Of a stretch of 64,000 bases of DNA, positions 17,125-25,913 are shown one piece after another. A program made the translations under genes and the position numbers. The stretch is from NCBI RefSeq assembly GCF_012844455.2, contig NZ_JABBCQ020000004.1, positions 1 through 64,000 of the forward strand, given 5' to 3'. Below the pieces are notes generated by a model. The model saw nothing but the letters and a program-made list of their open reading frames with translations, was not told where the DNA came from and ran no database searches. Source of the DNA: Comamonas suwonensis. Lineage in GTDB: Bacteria; Pseudomonadota; Gammaproteobacteria; Burkholderiales; Burkholderiaceae_C. How positions within the stretch are numbered: the stretch's first letter is position 1; every line of letters begins with the position of its first letter.

Positions 17125-17890
17125 AAAGCAACACCACCAAAACACTGAGTCCGAACCACTGAAAGGCATAGCCGTAGTGCTTTTGCACACCGGCATTGAT
17201 TTGTGGCCAGTCGCGCAGCAAGCCTTGGCTGGCGGCACCATCACTGGTCTCCACCAAGCTCAGCGCCAGCAACGGCAGACTGCTTTGCTGCGCCCACTGG
17301 GCAATGTCTGCATTCTGTCGGATGCGCGACTTTTTCCCATCAGGGTCTGCCCCGCCATTCTCACCTTCCAGCTCCATCAGCTTGGAGGGCGGAGCCTCAA
17401 GCCGGCCCTCAATCGTGAGCAGTCCAGCAGGCGTATGCACCGGCGGCAGCACCATGCGATCCATGAAATTGCGCGGTGCCCAGCCGCGCTGCACGATGAT
17501 GACGGTGCCTTCATGAGGCGCAGCAAGGCGAAACGGTGTGAGCACATAGAAACCCACCTTGCCCTGCATTTGGCGATTTTCCAGAAACACCGTCTGCTCG
17601 GGCAGCCACTGGCCTTGCAGTTGCGCAGGTCTGTGCAGCAGCTCTTTGCGCTTCGAATCGCTCAGGATTTGGCTGACTGCAGGAACCTGGCTCGCAAGCT
17701 CTGCGTTACCCCAAGGCGCCAGCGCCTGCTGGCGTGCCATGGTGTCAAAGATTTCCTGCTTTTGCGCGGCGCGGCCCAGTTGCCAGAAACCCAGCGATGC
17801 CGTTATGCCTGCGCAGACAAGGGCTGCGAATGTGATCAGTAGAAACCGCCAGAGGTCTGGAATTCGGGAAGTTCGCACCAGATAATCCAT
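17054..17890 (-). CDS. SURF1 family cytochrome oxidase assembly protein
   Basis: A 278-residue protein with the SURF1 layout: an N-terminal helix (about 15-35) followed by GFWQLGRAAQK, a large periplasmic domain with ENRQMQGKVGFYVLTPF and IIVQRGWAPRN, and a C-terminal helix ending in GYAFQWFGLSV near residue 245. SURF1 helps insert haem A into subunit I. Its start codon lies only 2 bp from the start of the divergent DUF2909 gene, so its 5' control signals must lie inside that gene. Confidence 0.93.
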   Translation of the reverse strand: MDYLVRTSRIPDLWRFLLITFAALVCAGITASLGFWQLGRAAQKQEIFDTMARQQALAPWGNAELASQVPAVSQILSDSKRKELLHRPAQLQGQWLPEQTVFLENRQMQGKVGFYVLTPFRLAAPHEGTVIIVQRGWAPRNFMDRMVLPPVHTPAGLLTIEGRLEAPPSKLMELEGENGGADPDGKKSRIRQNADIAQWAQQSSLPLLALSLVETSDGAASQGLLRDWPQINAGVQKHYGYAFQWFGLSVLVVLLYVWFQLVRRFYLPRRAAHPAAPR

Positions 17891-17892
17891 TC

Positions 17893-18135
17893 ATGAAATT
17901 CGTGATCATTCTCGCTTTTCTCGCCATTTTGGCGAGCCTTGGCAGTGCGCTGTTCTTCATGATGCGCAAGGGCGATGGCAGCGCCAGCACAGCCGCCGAA
18001 GACGCAGAGCGCAGCCGCAAGATGTTCCACGCCCTTGCCTTGCGCGTGGCATTGTCCATAGGGCTGTTTCTGTGCATTTTGATGGCCGCCAAGATGGGCT
18101 GGATCCAGCCTACAGGCTGGGTTCCAGGCAGCTGA
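17893..18135 (+). CDS. DUF2909 twin-transmembrane small protein
   Basis: An 80-residue protein with two membrane helices (residues 3-23 and 49-68) and a short charged loop (EDAERSRKMFHALALRVA) typical of DUF2909. The family is commonly found in proteobacterial oxidase clusters; its function is unknown. It is the only plus-strand gene inside the oxidase block and is head-to-head with SURF1, two bases apart. No Shine-Dalgarno sequence precedes the ATG. A long hairpin follows before coxC. Confidence 0.85.
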   Translation: MKFVIILAFLAILASLGSALFFMMRKGDGSASTAAEDAERSRKMFHALALRVALSIGLFLCILMAAKMGWIQPTGWVPGS

Positions 18136-18181
18136 TCCTTTGCAAACAGCTGCTCGCCATTTACCGCGCTATACAAAAGCA

Positions 18182-18257
18182 AGCGCCTTGCGCCTGTCTG
18201 TCTTTGGTTTCAGCATTAAACAATGTTGGAACCTTTAGATGACAAGCGCAAGGCGCT
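18182..18257. terminator. Nested hairpin between convergent genes, repeat family 2
   Basis: The outer arms AGCGCCTTGCGCCTGTC (18182-18198) and GACAAGCGCAAGGCGCT (18241-18257) pair with one mismatch. The inner arms GGTTTCAGCATT and AATGTTGGAACC pair with two G-U wobbles. A similar structure with shared words (CTTGCGC.TGTCT, GGTTTCAG) lies at 60531-60620, also between convergent genes. It probably ends transcription from both sides. Confidence 0.7.
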
Positions 18258-18284
18258 CTGAAAAAAGTAGTGACTACGGCTCTC

Positions 18285-19166
18285 TCACATCCAGTAAACG
18301 AGGATGTAGAGGAAGACCCAGACCACGTCCACAAAGTGCCAGTACCAGGCAGCGCCTTCAAAGCCGAAGTGGTGCTTGTCAGTGAAGTCGCCCTTCATCA
18401 AGCGAATGGTGATGAAGAACAGCATCAGCATGCCCACCAGAACGTGGAAGCCGTGAAAGCCGGTCAGCATGTAAAAGGTGGAGCCGAACACGCCCGAGTT
18501 GAGCTTGAGGTTGTAGTCGTTGTAGAGGTGGTGGTATTCGTAACCCTGCACGAACAGGAAGATGCAGCCCAGAATCACCGTCATCCACATGAAGCTGATG
18601 CAGCGCGCGCGGTTGTTGACCTGCAGCGCATGGTGGGCGATGGTTAGCGTCACCCCTGATGTCAGCAGCAGTGCCGTGTTGATGGTGGGCAGCCAGAACG
18701 GGCCCACGGTCTTGAAGGGCTCAACAATATTGCCGGGCGATGCCGTGGCACCAGCGGCCACACTGGGCCAGACGGCCTGAAAATTGGGCCACAGCAGCTC
18801 GTTTGCCAGGCTGCCGAGTGCGGGCACAGAGTGCGCGCGCGCCCACCACAGAGCTGTGAAGAAAGCGCCGAAGAACATCACCTCAGAGAAGATGAACCAG
18901 CTCATGCTCCAGCGGTACGACAGATCAATCTTGCGACTGTAAAGCCCGGCTTCGCTTTCGCGCGCAGCATCGCGGAACCAGACAAACAGTATCGACAGCC
19001 ACCAGATCAGGCCAAAGTACAGGGAATACATTCCCCATTCATGGCCGTTGATCCAGGTGCCCGCACCGAGAATCATGAAAAACAGACCGATGGCCGCCAT
19101 CACGGGATGGCTGGATTCGGCTGGCACATAGTAGTAAGGGGTCGCGCCCTTATGGGTTGCACTCAT
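18285..19166 (-). CDS. ctaE: Cytochrome c oxidase subunit III
   Basis: A 293-residue protein with about seven membrane helices, the typical length for proteobacterial subunit III. Conserved blocks include YYVPAESSHPV at the N-terminus, FSEVMFFGAFFTALWW near residue 100, the HHAL helix, and FYMLTGFHGFHVLVG near 225. The C-terminus ends WYWHFVDVVWVFLYILVYW, a hallmark of the family. I chose ATG 19166 since AGGAG lies 8 bases upstream. It stabilises the subunit I core of the aa3-type oxidase. Confidence 0.96.
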   Translation of the reverse strand: MSATHKGATPYYYVPAESSHPVMAAIGLFFMILGAGTWINGHEWGMYSLYFGLIWWLSILFVWFRDAARESEAGLYSRKIDLSYRWSMSWFIFSEVMFFGAFFTALWWARAHSVPALGSLANELLWPNFQAVWPSVAAGATASPGNIVEPFKTVGPFWLPTINTALLLTSGVTLTIAHHALQVNNRARCISFMWMTVILGCIFLFVQGYEYHHLYNDYNLKLNSGVFGSTFYMLTGFHGFHVLVGMLMLFFITIRLMKGDFTDKHHFGFEGAAWYWHFVDVVWVFLYILVYWM

Positions 19167-19251
19167 CACTCGGCTCCTGACGCTGTTGATCGTTGTTTTT
19201 ACCGACGCTCCACTATCACTGGCACTTCGCCCCACCCGTCTTCAGCCTAGG

Positions 19252-19449
19252 CTAAACGACCAGGTTGACGATCCATATCAACGCTAATACCAAGATCACA
19301 ATCGCCACCAGACCCACCCCAATGACGTGCAGCGGCGTGATGCTGGCGAAGTCTTTCTCGTATTCCTTGCCCTTGCGCACACCCAGCATGGCCCATGCCA
19401 CTGCGACGATGCTGCGCCAGAAATTGGTCTTTTTGCGGTCCTGCGTCAT
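19252..19449 (-). CDS. DUF2970 small membrane protein
   Basis: A 65-residue protein with an N-terminal WRSIVAVAWAMLGVRKGKEYEKDF block and one C-terminal helix (about 40-62), as in DUF2970 proteins found in betaproteobacterial oxidase clusters. Its start overlaps the end of ctaG by 4 bp, so translation is coupled. The function is unknown, probably an assembly accessory. Confidence 0.88.
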   Translation of the reverse strand: MTQDRKKTNFWRSIVAVAWAMLGVRKGKEYEKDFASITPLHVIGVGLVAIVILVLALIWIVNLVV

Positions 19450-20069
19450 AAATGGCTCCCCGGCGCAGCCACGGCAGCCGTGCTGTCAGCAGGCGTGACA
19501 GGTGCAGGGGGGGTCTTGCCACCCACTTCAAAAAACGTGTACGACAGGGTGATGGTCTTCACATCTTTGGAGATGCGTGGATCAATCACAAAAGCCACCG
19601 GCCATTCGCGCTTTTCGCCGGGCTCCAGCGTGTATTGCGAAAAGCAGAAGCACTCCATCTTGTTGAAGTAGGCCGTGGCCTGGCGCGGTGCATAACTGGG
19701 AATGGCCTGCGCAGCCATACGGCGGTTTTGCACATTCTGAAACTCATACATCACCGTCGCCAGCTCACCAGGGTGAACCTGTACCGAACGCTTGGCGGGC
19801 TTGAAGTCCCAAGGGCCGCGCGCATTGGCGTCAAACTCTACGGTGATGGTGCGACTGGTGTCGATCTGGCTATTGCTGGGCAGCTTCACATCGCGCCCGG
19901 CCACGCCCGCACCGGGCACCTGCTTTTCGGACAGCGACAAGATGTTGATGCCCGTCAGCTCGCAGATGTGCTTGTAGATGGGGATGAGCACGTAGCCAAA
20001 CGCAAACATGCCCAGCGCGACAATCGCCAGCTTGCCCACCATCTTTGCGTTTTCCTTGGCTACGCTCAC
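19446..20069 (-). CDS. ctaG: Cytochrome c oxidase assembly protein CtaG/Cox11
   Basis: A 207-residue protein that delivers copper to the CuB centre of subunit I. One N-terminal membrane helix (about 10-30) is followed by a periplasmic immunoglobulin-like domain containing the copper motif MECFCFSQ near residue 138 and the ARGPWDFKP and VDPRISKD segments. The C-terminal tail is Pro/Ala-rich and longer than in mitochondrial Cox11. It overlaps the DUF2970 gene by 4 bp. Confidence 0.96.
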   Translation of the reverse strand: MSVAKENAKMVGKLAIVALGMFAFGYVLIPIYKHICELTGINILSLSEKQVPGAGVAGRDVKLPSNSQIDTSRTITVEFDANARGPWDFKPAKRSVQVHPGELATVMYEFQNVQNRRMAAQAIPSYAPRQATAYFNKMECFCFSQYTLEPGEKREWPVAFVIDPRISKDVKTITLSYTFFEVGGKTPPAPVTPADSTAAVAAPGSHL

Positions 20070-20106
20070 ATCACCCTCCTTGCATTCACTGCATCAACCG
20101 GCCGTC

Positions 20107-20229
20107 TCAGTGCAGCCAAGCCATCTTCACGACAAAGCCAATAAAGAACACGGCGGCTGTAGAGGCCAGAATCAGCCCCAGTTTCAGATTCGCCTTGCGT
20201 TGCTCTTGCATTCTGGTTTGCGTTGTCAT
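20107..20229 (-). CDS. Small cytochrome oxidase assembly protein, 40 aa
   Basis: A short gene between ctaD and ctaG. The product begins MTTQTRMQEQRKANLKLG and has one membrane helix (about 17-35), ending in KMAWLH. AGGAG lies 8 bases before ATG 20229. Short single-helix proteins of this kind are annotated as oxidase small assembly proteins in Comamonadaceae. It ends 37 bp before ctaG. Confidence 0.8.
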   Translation of the reverse strand: MTTQTRMQEQRKANLKLGLILASTAAVFFIGFVVKMAWLH

Positions 20230-20243
20230 CTCAAAGCTCCTGT

Positions 20244-21890
20244 TCAGCCAATCACCTTGGTGGCAGTTTCATCGAGCTTGGGCGGGTTCTCAAAAGTGTG
20301 GAACGGCGCGGGAGAAGGTACTTCCCACTCCAGACCTTCTGCGGCTTCCCAAGGCTTTTGCGGCGCTTTTTCACCACGGCCGCGCATGGCAGGCCACACC
20401 ACGAAGACAAAGAAATAAACCTGCATCAGACCAAAACCGAAGCCGCCAATGGAGGCAATCATGTTGAAGTCGGCAAACTGCATGGGGTAGTCGGCATAGC
20501 GACGGGGCATGCCGGCCAGCCCCAGGAAGTGCATGGGGAAGAAGGTGATGTTGAAGAAAATCAGCGAGCCCCAGAAGTGGAGGCGGCCGCGCGTTTCGGA
20601 GTACATCACGCCCGTCCATTTGGGCGACCAGTAGTAGTAGCCAGCAAACATGGAGAACAGCGAACCGGCCACCAGCACGTAGTGGAAGTGCGCCACCACG
20701 TAGTAAGTGTCTTGCAGCTGAATGTCGATGGGAGCCATGGACAGGATCAGTCCGGTAAAGCCACCCATGGTGAACACGAAGATGAAGCCCACGGCAAACA
20801 GCATGGGGGTCTCGAACGTCATGGAGCCGCGCCACATGGTGGCGGTCCAGTTGAACACCTTCACCGCCGTAGGCACGGAGATCAGCATGGTCGCGTACAT
20901 GAAGAACAGCTGACCTGTAACCGGCATGCCGGTGGTGAACATGTGATGCGCCCACACGATAAAAGACAGGATGGCAATGGCCGCCACGGCATAGACCATG
21001 GAGGTGTAGCCAAACAGCTTTTTGCGGCTGAAGGCGGGCACGATCTGGCTGACGATGCCGAAGGCCGGCAAGATCATGATGTAGACCTCGGGGTGACCGA
21101 AGAACCAGAAAATGTGCTGGTACATCACCGGGTCGCCACCGCCCGCGGGGTTGAAGAAGCTGGTGCCGAAATGGCGGTCAGTCAGCGTCATGGTGATGGC
21201 ACCAGCCAGCACGGGCATCACGGCAATCAGCAGATACGCCGTAATCAGCCAGGTCCAGGAAAACAGTGGCATCTTCATCAGCGTCATGCCAGGTGCGCGC
21301 ATGTTCAGAATGGTCACGATGATGTTGATCGCGCCCATGATGGAGCTGGCACCCATGACGTGCATCGCAAAGATGCTGGTGTCCATGGAGGGGCCCATTT
21401 GCAGCGTCAGCGGCGCATACAGCGTCCAGCCTGCAGCGGGTGCGCCGCCGGGCATGAAGAACGACCCCACCAACATGATGCCCGCAGGAATCAGCAGCCA
21501 GAAGCTGAAGTTATTCATGCGCGCAAAAGCCATGTCGGATGCGCCAATCTGCAGCGGCAACATCCAGTTAGCGAAGCCCACAAAGGCCGGCATGATGGCG
21601 CCGAACACCATGATCAGACCATGCATGGTGGTGAGTTGATTGAACAGCTCGGGATTGACGATCTGCAGACCGGGCTCAAACAGCTCGGCGCGAATCAGCA
21701 TGGCCAGCACGCCCCCCACCATCAGCATGGTGAAGGAGAACAGCAGGTACATCGTGCCGATGTCTTTGTGATTGGTGGCAAACAGCCAGCGACGCCAGCC
21801 CGTGGGCGTGGCGTGATGGTGGTCGTCATGCCCATGGTCATCGTGACCATGGCCCTCATGGGTGTGGACGGGAGGAACTACGGCGCTCAT
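20244..21890 (-). CDS. ctaD: Cytochrome c oxidase subunit I
   Basis: A 548-residue haem-copper oxidase core with twelve helices. Haem and CuB ligands are visible: [10 protein letters not shown] (haem a His), [14 protein letters not shown] (CuB His and the D-channel Glu), [10 protein letters not shown] (CuB His pair) and VAHFHYVL (haem a and a3 His). The K-channel region (FGYTSMVYA) is present, so it is an A-type proton-pumping enzyme. The first 30 residues hold nine His with Asp/Glu, an unusual metal-binding-like tail on the cytoplasmic side. GGAG lies 8 bases before ATG 21890. The neighbours supply subunits II, III and assembly factors. Confidence 0.98.
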   Translation of the reverse strand: MSAVVPPVHTHEGHGHDDHGHDDHHHATPTGWRRWLFATNHKDIGTMYLLFSFTMLMVGGVLAMLIRAELFEPGLQIVNPELFNQLTTMHGLIMVFGAIMPAFVGFANWMLPLQIGASDMAFARMNNFSFWLLIPAGIMLVGSFFMPGGAPAAGWTLYAPLTLQMGPSMDTSIFAMHVMGASSIMGAINIIVTILNMRAPGMTLMKMPLFSWTWLITAYLLIAVMPVLAGAITMTLTDRHFGTSFFNPAGGGDPVMYQHIFWFFGHPEVYIMILPAFGIVSQIVPAFSRKKLFGYTSMVYAVAAIAILSFIVWAHHMFTTGMPVTGQLFFMYATMLISVPTAVKVFNWTATMWRGSMTFETPMLFAVGFIFVFTMGGFTGLILSMAPIDIQLQDTYYVVAHFHYVLVAGSLFSMFAGYYYWSPKWTGVMYSETRGRLHFWGSLIFFNITFFPMHFLGLAGMPRRYADYPMQFADFNMIASIGGFGFGLMQVYFFVFVVWPAMRGRGEKAPQKPWEAAEGLEWEVPSPAPFHTFENPPKLDETATKVIG

Positions 21891-21924
21891 ATTCTTTTCT
21901 CCAATCTGTCTCTATACCCGGGGC

Positions 21925-23508
21925 TTACTGGGCGGCCGTGATGTCAACACGGCGTGCCTGCTGGTCAGTGCCCGCTGCGGCCGTGATGGTCTCGGGCTTG
22001 CGCATTTCAATGCGATCAGCGGCAATGCCGCTATCGGTCAGCAACTTGGAGACGGCCTTGGCACGCTCCTTGGCCAGCTCGGCATTCTTCTCAGCATTAC
22101 CGGTGGAATCCACAAAGCCGGACAATGCAATCTTGCCGTCCTTGTGTGCCGACCAGTACTCGGCGGCCTTCTTCACAGCAGCCTGAGCCTTGTCGTCCAG
22201 GGTGCTCTTACCGGTTTCAAAAAAGACCTGGTGAGGACCAGAATCGCTGTCTGCTGCGGGGGCATTTTCTGCCGGAGCGGGTGCCGGTGCAGCAGGTTCA
22301 GCCGCGGGTGCTGCAGGGGCGGCAGCGCCACCTTCAGGGAACTTTCCGCCACGTGCCGCCACAAACTGCGCGGGCTGCACCAGCTGGCCGGTCTTGTTGC
22401 TCCAATGGTTCTTGGCAAAGGTCACCACGGCAGCCAAATCGGTGTCGCTCAGCTGCTTCCAGGCTGGCATGGCACCGTTGGCACGCCCTTCCAGCACGGC
22501 ATGCATCATGTCGCCCGTGGGGCCCAACACCACCGGGCTGCCATCCAGCGCCTTGATGGGACCTGCACCCTTGCCGTTGGGCTGGTGGCAGGCTGCACAG
22601 TTAGCGGCATAGACCTTCTCGCCGCGCGTCACCAGATCGGCCAGAGCCCAGACCTTGTTCGGGTCATCGGCCTTGGCGGCCAGCTTTTTCATCTCGCCAG
22701 CCACCCATGCTGTGTAATTCTCGGCAGAGAGCACCTTCACATGAATGGGCATGTACGCATGCTCTTTGCCGCACAGCTCGGCGCATTGGCCGTAATAGTC
22801 GCCGATTTTCTCGGCCTTGAACCAGGTGTCACGCACAAAGCCGGGAATCGCATCCTGCTTGATACCAAAGGCAGGCACCATGAAGGAGTGAATCACGTCA
22901 TTGGCGGTTGTGATGATGCGCACCTTCTTGTTGACGGGAACTACCAGCGGGTTGTCCACTTTGAGCAGGTAGTCGCTGGGAGCATTGCTGACATCACCGC
23001 TGTTGGACATCTGGCGGTGAGCCGTATCCAGCGTGGAGATAAAGGCCACGCCCTCGCCTTCGCCGTTAAGGTAGTCATAACCCCATTTCCACTGGTAGCC
23101 CGTGGCCTTGATCGTGAGATCGGCATTGGTCGTGTCTTTTTGCGCCACCAGCACCTTGGTCGCGGGCAGCGCAATCAAGATGACGATGATGAAGGGGGCG
23201 ACCGTCCAGGCGATTTCTACCTTGACGGATTCATGAAAATTCGCAGCCTTGGCACCTTGGGATTTGCGATGCTTCCAGATGGAATAGAACATCACCCCGA
23301 ACACACCGAGGAAGATCACCGTGCAGATGATGAGCATCATCCAGTGCAGCCAGTGCTGCTCCACGGCAATGCGCGTCACAGGCGGATGCAGGTTCAGCTG
23401 GTTGACGGCAGGGCCTCCCGGCAAATCCTGCGCGGCGTAAGCCATGGAACTACCCCACGCTGCCAAGGCCAAACTCCAGGGAACCAGCTTGGTGGAAATG
23501 TTTTTCAT
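21925..23508 (-). CDS. ctaC: Cytochrome c oxidase subunit II fused to cytochrome c and an OmpA-like domain
   Basis: A 527-residue protein. After a signal peptide (cut near AYA) come two membrane helices and the cupredoxin domain with the CuA motif CAELCGKEHAYMP. A cytochrome c domain with CAACH follows, then a Pro/Ala-rich linker. The last 110 residues form an OmpA-like domain: LSGFVDSTGNAEKN, ELAKERAKAVSKLL and QQARRVDI, as in peptidoglycan-binding OmpA/MotB domains. It receives electrons from cytochrome c and may tether the oxidase to the wall. I prefer ATG 23508, with GAGGT upstream; a GTG three codons earlier is possible. Confidence 0.95.
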   Translation of the reverse strand: MKNISTKLVPWSLALAAWGSSMAYAAQDLPGGPAVNQLNLHPPVTRIAVEQHWLHWMMLIICTVIFLGVFGVMFYSIWKHRKSQGAKAANFHESVKVEIAWTVAPFIIVILIALPATKVLVAQKDTTNADLTIKATGYQWKWGYDYLNGEGEGVAFISTLDTAHRQMSNSGDVSNAPSDYLLKVDNPLVVPVNKKVRIITTANDVIHSFMVPAFGIKQDAIPGFVRDTWFKAEKIGDYYGQCAELCGKEHAYMPIHVKVLSAENYTAWVAGEMKKLAAKADDPNKVWALADLVTRGEKVYAANCAACHQPNGKGAGPIKALDGSPVVLGPTGDMMHAVLEGRANGAMPAWKQLSDTDLAAVVTFAKNHWSNKTGQLVQPAQFVAARGGKFPEGGAAAPAAPAAEPAAPAPAPAENAPAADSDSGPHQVFFETGKSTLDDKAQAAVKKAAEYWSAHKDGKIALSGFVDSTGNAEKNAELAKERAKAVSKLLTDSGIAADRIEMRKPETITAAAGTDQQARRVDITAAQ

Positions 23509-24089
23509 CGTTTTCACTTACCTCTAAGCCTTAGTTTGTCCACTCGCTCAGACTGCTTGCGCGCCGCTTGCGCCAGAAGGCTGTGCACTCACACTACCCT
23601 TGCGAACTACACCGCAGCATGCCCCAAAATTTGATAGCACTGTCTGCGCGCATTCACTAATGCATGTACCGGGAACCCATGCCAATCAGCCATGCCTTGG
23701 CAGCACCGATCGACCTCGAAACCAACAACGACAAGCGCATGCCGCGGCAAAAGCCGGGCATGGCGAAAACTGGCATCGCAGCCGTGACAGAGGTAAAGAG
23801 ATGAGGACGCGCATGTACTGCGGCGACAGCCGTGCACATGAATGCGTCAGCGCAGCGCGAGGCTGGCTTTTGGTGATGATGAACTGCGTGAGCTGGCCGC
23901 TCAAAAACCCGCTGGCCAGTCCCCTTGGCAAAGCGAAACACCCGAATCTCCCCCCGGCGGCTCAAGCCGCACTGTCTTGTCTCTTTCAGGCAGGAGAGAT
24001 GCCCGAAAGATGGCTGCTATCTATGAAATAACTTGGGGAAATTGTAGGCAGCTTTGCGCTAAATCAATGACCGGAAAACGACACTTGAA
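23509..24089. other. Long non-coding stretch upstream of the oxidase operon
   Basis: It lies between the minus-strand methyltransferase gene and ctaC. Overlapping frames occur on both strands but their products are rich in His, Arg and Cys and look non-coding. The oxidase operon promoter should lie here. A weak match to repeat family 1 (AAAATTTGATAGC at about 23626-23638) is visible. Confidence 0.4.
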
Positions 24090-24998
24090 CTATCGCAAAC
24101 CCGTGTTGCGCGGCTGCTTGAGCATGGCCTTCATGTCTTCCAGCGAGACGGCACTATTGGCTTCAAGGCGCACCTTGGGCTGCGGTTTATAGGCGTGACC
24201 ATAGACGATTTCAAAAGTCAGTGACAGCTGACCATCGGCCTGCTTGTCGGGCCAGCGCTCGGCCATTTTTTGCAGCAGATCGGCCTTCCAGCGCTTGCCG
24301 CGCAGACCCGCAAAACGGGCCGGGTGAAAATTGCGTCCCAACTCGCGCAGCTCTTGCAGCAAACGCTCTGGCGTGGCAAAAGTCAGCGTGATGCGCTCCA
24401 TGTCCATCACCGGCTCGGCAAAGCCTGAATGCACCAGCATGTCGCCCCAGTCATGCATGTCGGTGAAGGCGTGACCTGCAGGACCCAGACCCAGCTCGGC
24501 ATACAGACGGTGCAACTGCTGCACGGTGTCAGGCCCCAGGCCCGAGAACATCACATAGCCATCCACCTTGAGCGCCTTGTGCCAGCGCTCAATCAGCGTC
24601 TGTGGGTCTGCCGCCGTATGCAGCAGCATATTGGCCCAGAGCATGTCCAGGCTGCCGTCCGCAGGTTCGCCCACTTGCGCAGCAGCGCCCTTCCAACGAG
24701 ACAGCTGCCACCAGCGGCTGGTCAGTTTCTCCTGCGCAAGGGCTTGGCGCTGGGCCACGGGTTCGTAAATCGTGCATTCCGCCTGCGGATAGCGCTCGCG
24801 CAGCAGATTGTGCGATGCCATGCCCCCGCGCACCGGCTCCCAGTGACACCATTGCTCGGGCGGTTTCACAATCCAGTCCAGCCGCTGCTGCATGCGGCTG
24901 GCCACCTCCTCATGCAACCAAGGCGATTCAGCCGGAGCGGCCGTATGCCAATGGTTAGCAGCTACAGAATCAATAGTAGGAGGAAGAGCGTGAGACAT
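24090..24998 (-). CDS. BioC-like class I methyltransferase family protein
   Basis: A 302-residue protein resembling malonyl-ACP O-methyltransferase (BioC) in its second half: DMHDWGDMLVHSGFAEPVMDME, ITLTFATPERLLQELRELG and FEIVYGHAYKP. The S-adenosylmethionine loop, normally DxGxGxG, reads HWEPVRGG, so the Gly-rich motif is degraded, while the YEP acidic strand end remains. It may have lost activity or bind the cofactor differently. No bio genes are adjacent. The start ATG 24998 has no good ribosome site; upstream extension would run into the divergent comF promoter area. Confidence 0.75.
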   Translation of the reverse strand: MSHALPPTIDSVAANHWHTAAPAESPWLHEEVASRMQQRLDWIVKPPEQWCHWEPVRGGMASHNLLRERYPQAECTIYEPVAQRQALAQEKLTSRWWQLSRWKGAAAQVGEPADGSLDMLWANMLLHTAADPQTLIERWHKALKVDGYVMFSGLGPDTVQQLHRLYAELGLGPAGHAFTDMHDWGDMLVHSGFAEPVMDMERITLTFATPERLLQELRELGRNFHPARFAGLRGKRWKADLLQKMAERWPDKQADGQLSLTFEIVYGHAYKPQPKVRLEANSAVSLEDMKAMLKQPRNTGLR

Positions 24999-25063
24999 GG
25001 GCAAACAAGGCGAGCAAGAGGCTGAGGGAGCGGGCCGCTCACCCCCTGCCTGAAAGGGAATCA

Positions 25064-25840
25064 ATGCGGCGCGAGTATATTGATTCCATGCCCGACCTTC
25101 ATGCGACATGGCTTTCGCAGCTTGGCCTGCGCTTTCGCCGTCAGCAGCAAAACTGGCTGAACGCCTTGCCCAGCCAGTGTGCCGTCTGCGGCCGCTGGCC
25201 GGGGCCGCGCATCTGCCATGACTGCCGTGCGCGCTGGGTTAGTCGCTTTCATCGCTGCCAGACCTGCGCCATACCGCTGCCGGCACTGGTCTGTACCTGC
25301 GGCGCCTGCCTGATGCAGGCACCTAAACTCCAGCGCTGCACCGCCGCACTGAGCTACGCCTACCCTTGGCAAGACCTCATCACCCGCTACAAGTTTCAGG
25401 CCGACCTGGGGCTGGCGCGCAGTCTGGGCCGCCTGATGGCCAGCCACCCTGAAGTCAAGGAGCAGTTGCAGGCCTGTGATGTGCTGCTGCCCGTCCCTAC
25501 CACCAGTCAGCGCATACGAGAGCGCGGCTTTGACCACAGCTTGCTGCTGGCGCGCGCGCTGGCAAGACAATCAGGCATCAAGCGTCCCGTGCTCACGCAG
25601 GTGGTGCAGCGCAAGCACATGGAGCTTGCCCAGCATTCATCGACGCGCGAGCAGCGCTTGCGCCAGCTACGCGGTGTTTTCAGCCTTGCACCAGCGCAAA
25701 CAAAGCAGGTTGCGGACCGCCACATTTTGTTGATTGACGATGTGATGACCACGGGTGCCACGCTGGACGCTCTGGCCAGTTGCCTGCTGACGGCGGGGGC
25801 CGCATCCGTCTGTGCCGTGGTTCTGGCACGCACGGCTTGA
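25064..25840 (+). CDS. ComF family phosphoribosyltransferase-like protein
   Basis: A 258-residue protein with an N-terminal Cys-rich zinc-ribbon-like part (CAVC, CHDC, CQTC, CTCGAC between about residues 39 and 88) and a C-terminal phosphoribosyltransferase fold with the PRPP motif HILLIDDVMTTGATL near residue 225. ComF proteins take part in DNA uptake in competent bacteria. The start could be 25064 (AAAGGGA close upstream) or the ATG at 25088. It is divergent from the methyltransferase gene and followed 73 bp later by trmL. Confidence 0.9.
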   Translation: MRREYIDSMPDLHATWLSQLGLRFRRQQQNWLNALPSQCAVCGRWPGPRICHDCRARWVSRFHRCQTCAIPLPALVCTCGACLMQAPKLQRCTAALSYAYPWQDLITRYKFQADLGLARSLGRLMASHPEVKEQLQACDVLLPVPTTSQRIRERGFDHSLLLARALARQSGIKRPVLTQVVQRKHMELAQHSSTREQRLRQLRGVFSLAPAQTKQVADRHILLIDDVMTTGATLDALASCLLTAGAASVCAVVLARTA

Positions 25841-25913
25841 AGCATATTCACCAGACCCAAAAACTGCCTGGGCTGGCAGCACGGGTAAAGGCCCGCCTGC
25901 ACAATAGCGCCCC

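Noticed and set aside
20223..21941. Very long plus-strand open frame opposite ctaD
   Set aside because: Its product is full of His, Gly and Gln and mirrors the codons of subunit I; it has no ribosome site or motif. High-GC genes often keep one antisense frame open.
21862..23634. Long plus-strand frame opposite ctaC
   Set aside because: No known motif and complete overlap with the clear subunit II gene.
23600..24031. Possible gene upstream of the oxidase operon
   Set aside because: Frames on both strands overlap with His/Arg/Cys-rich products; more likely a promoter region.
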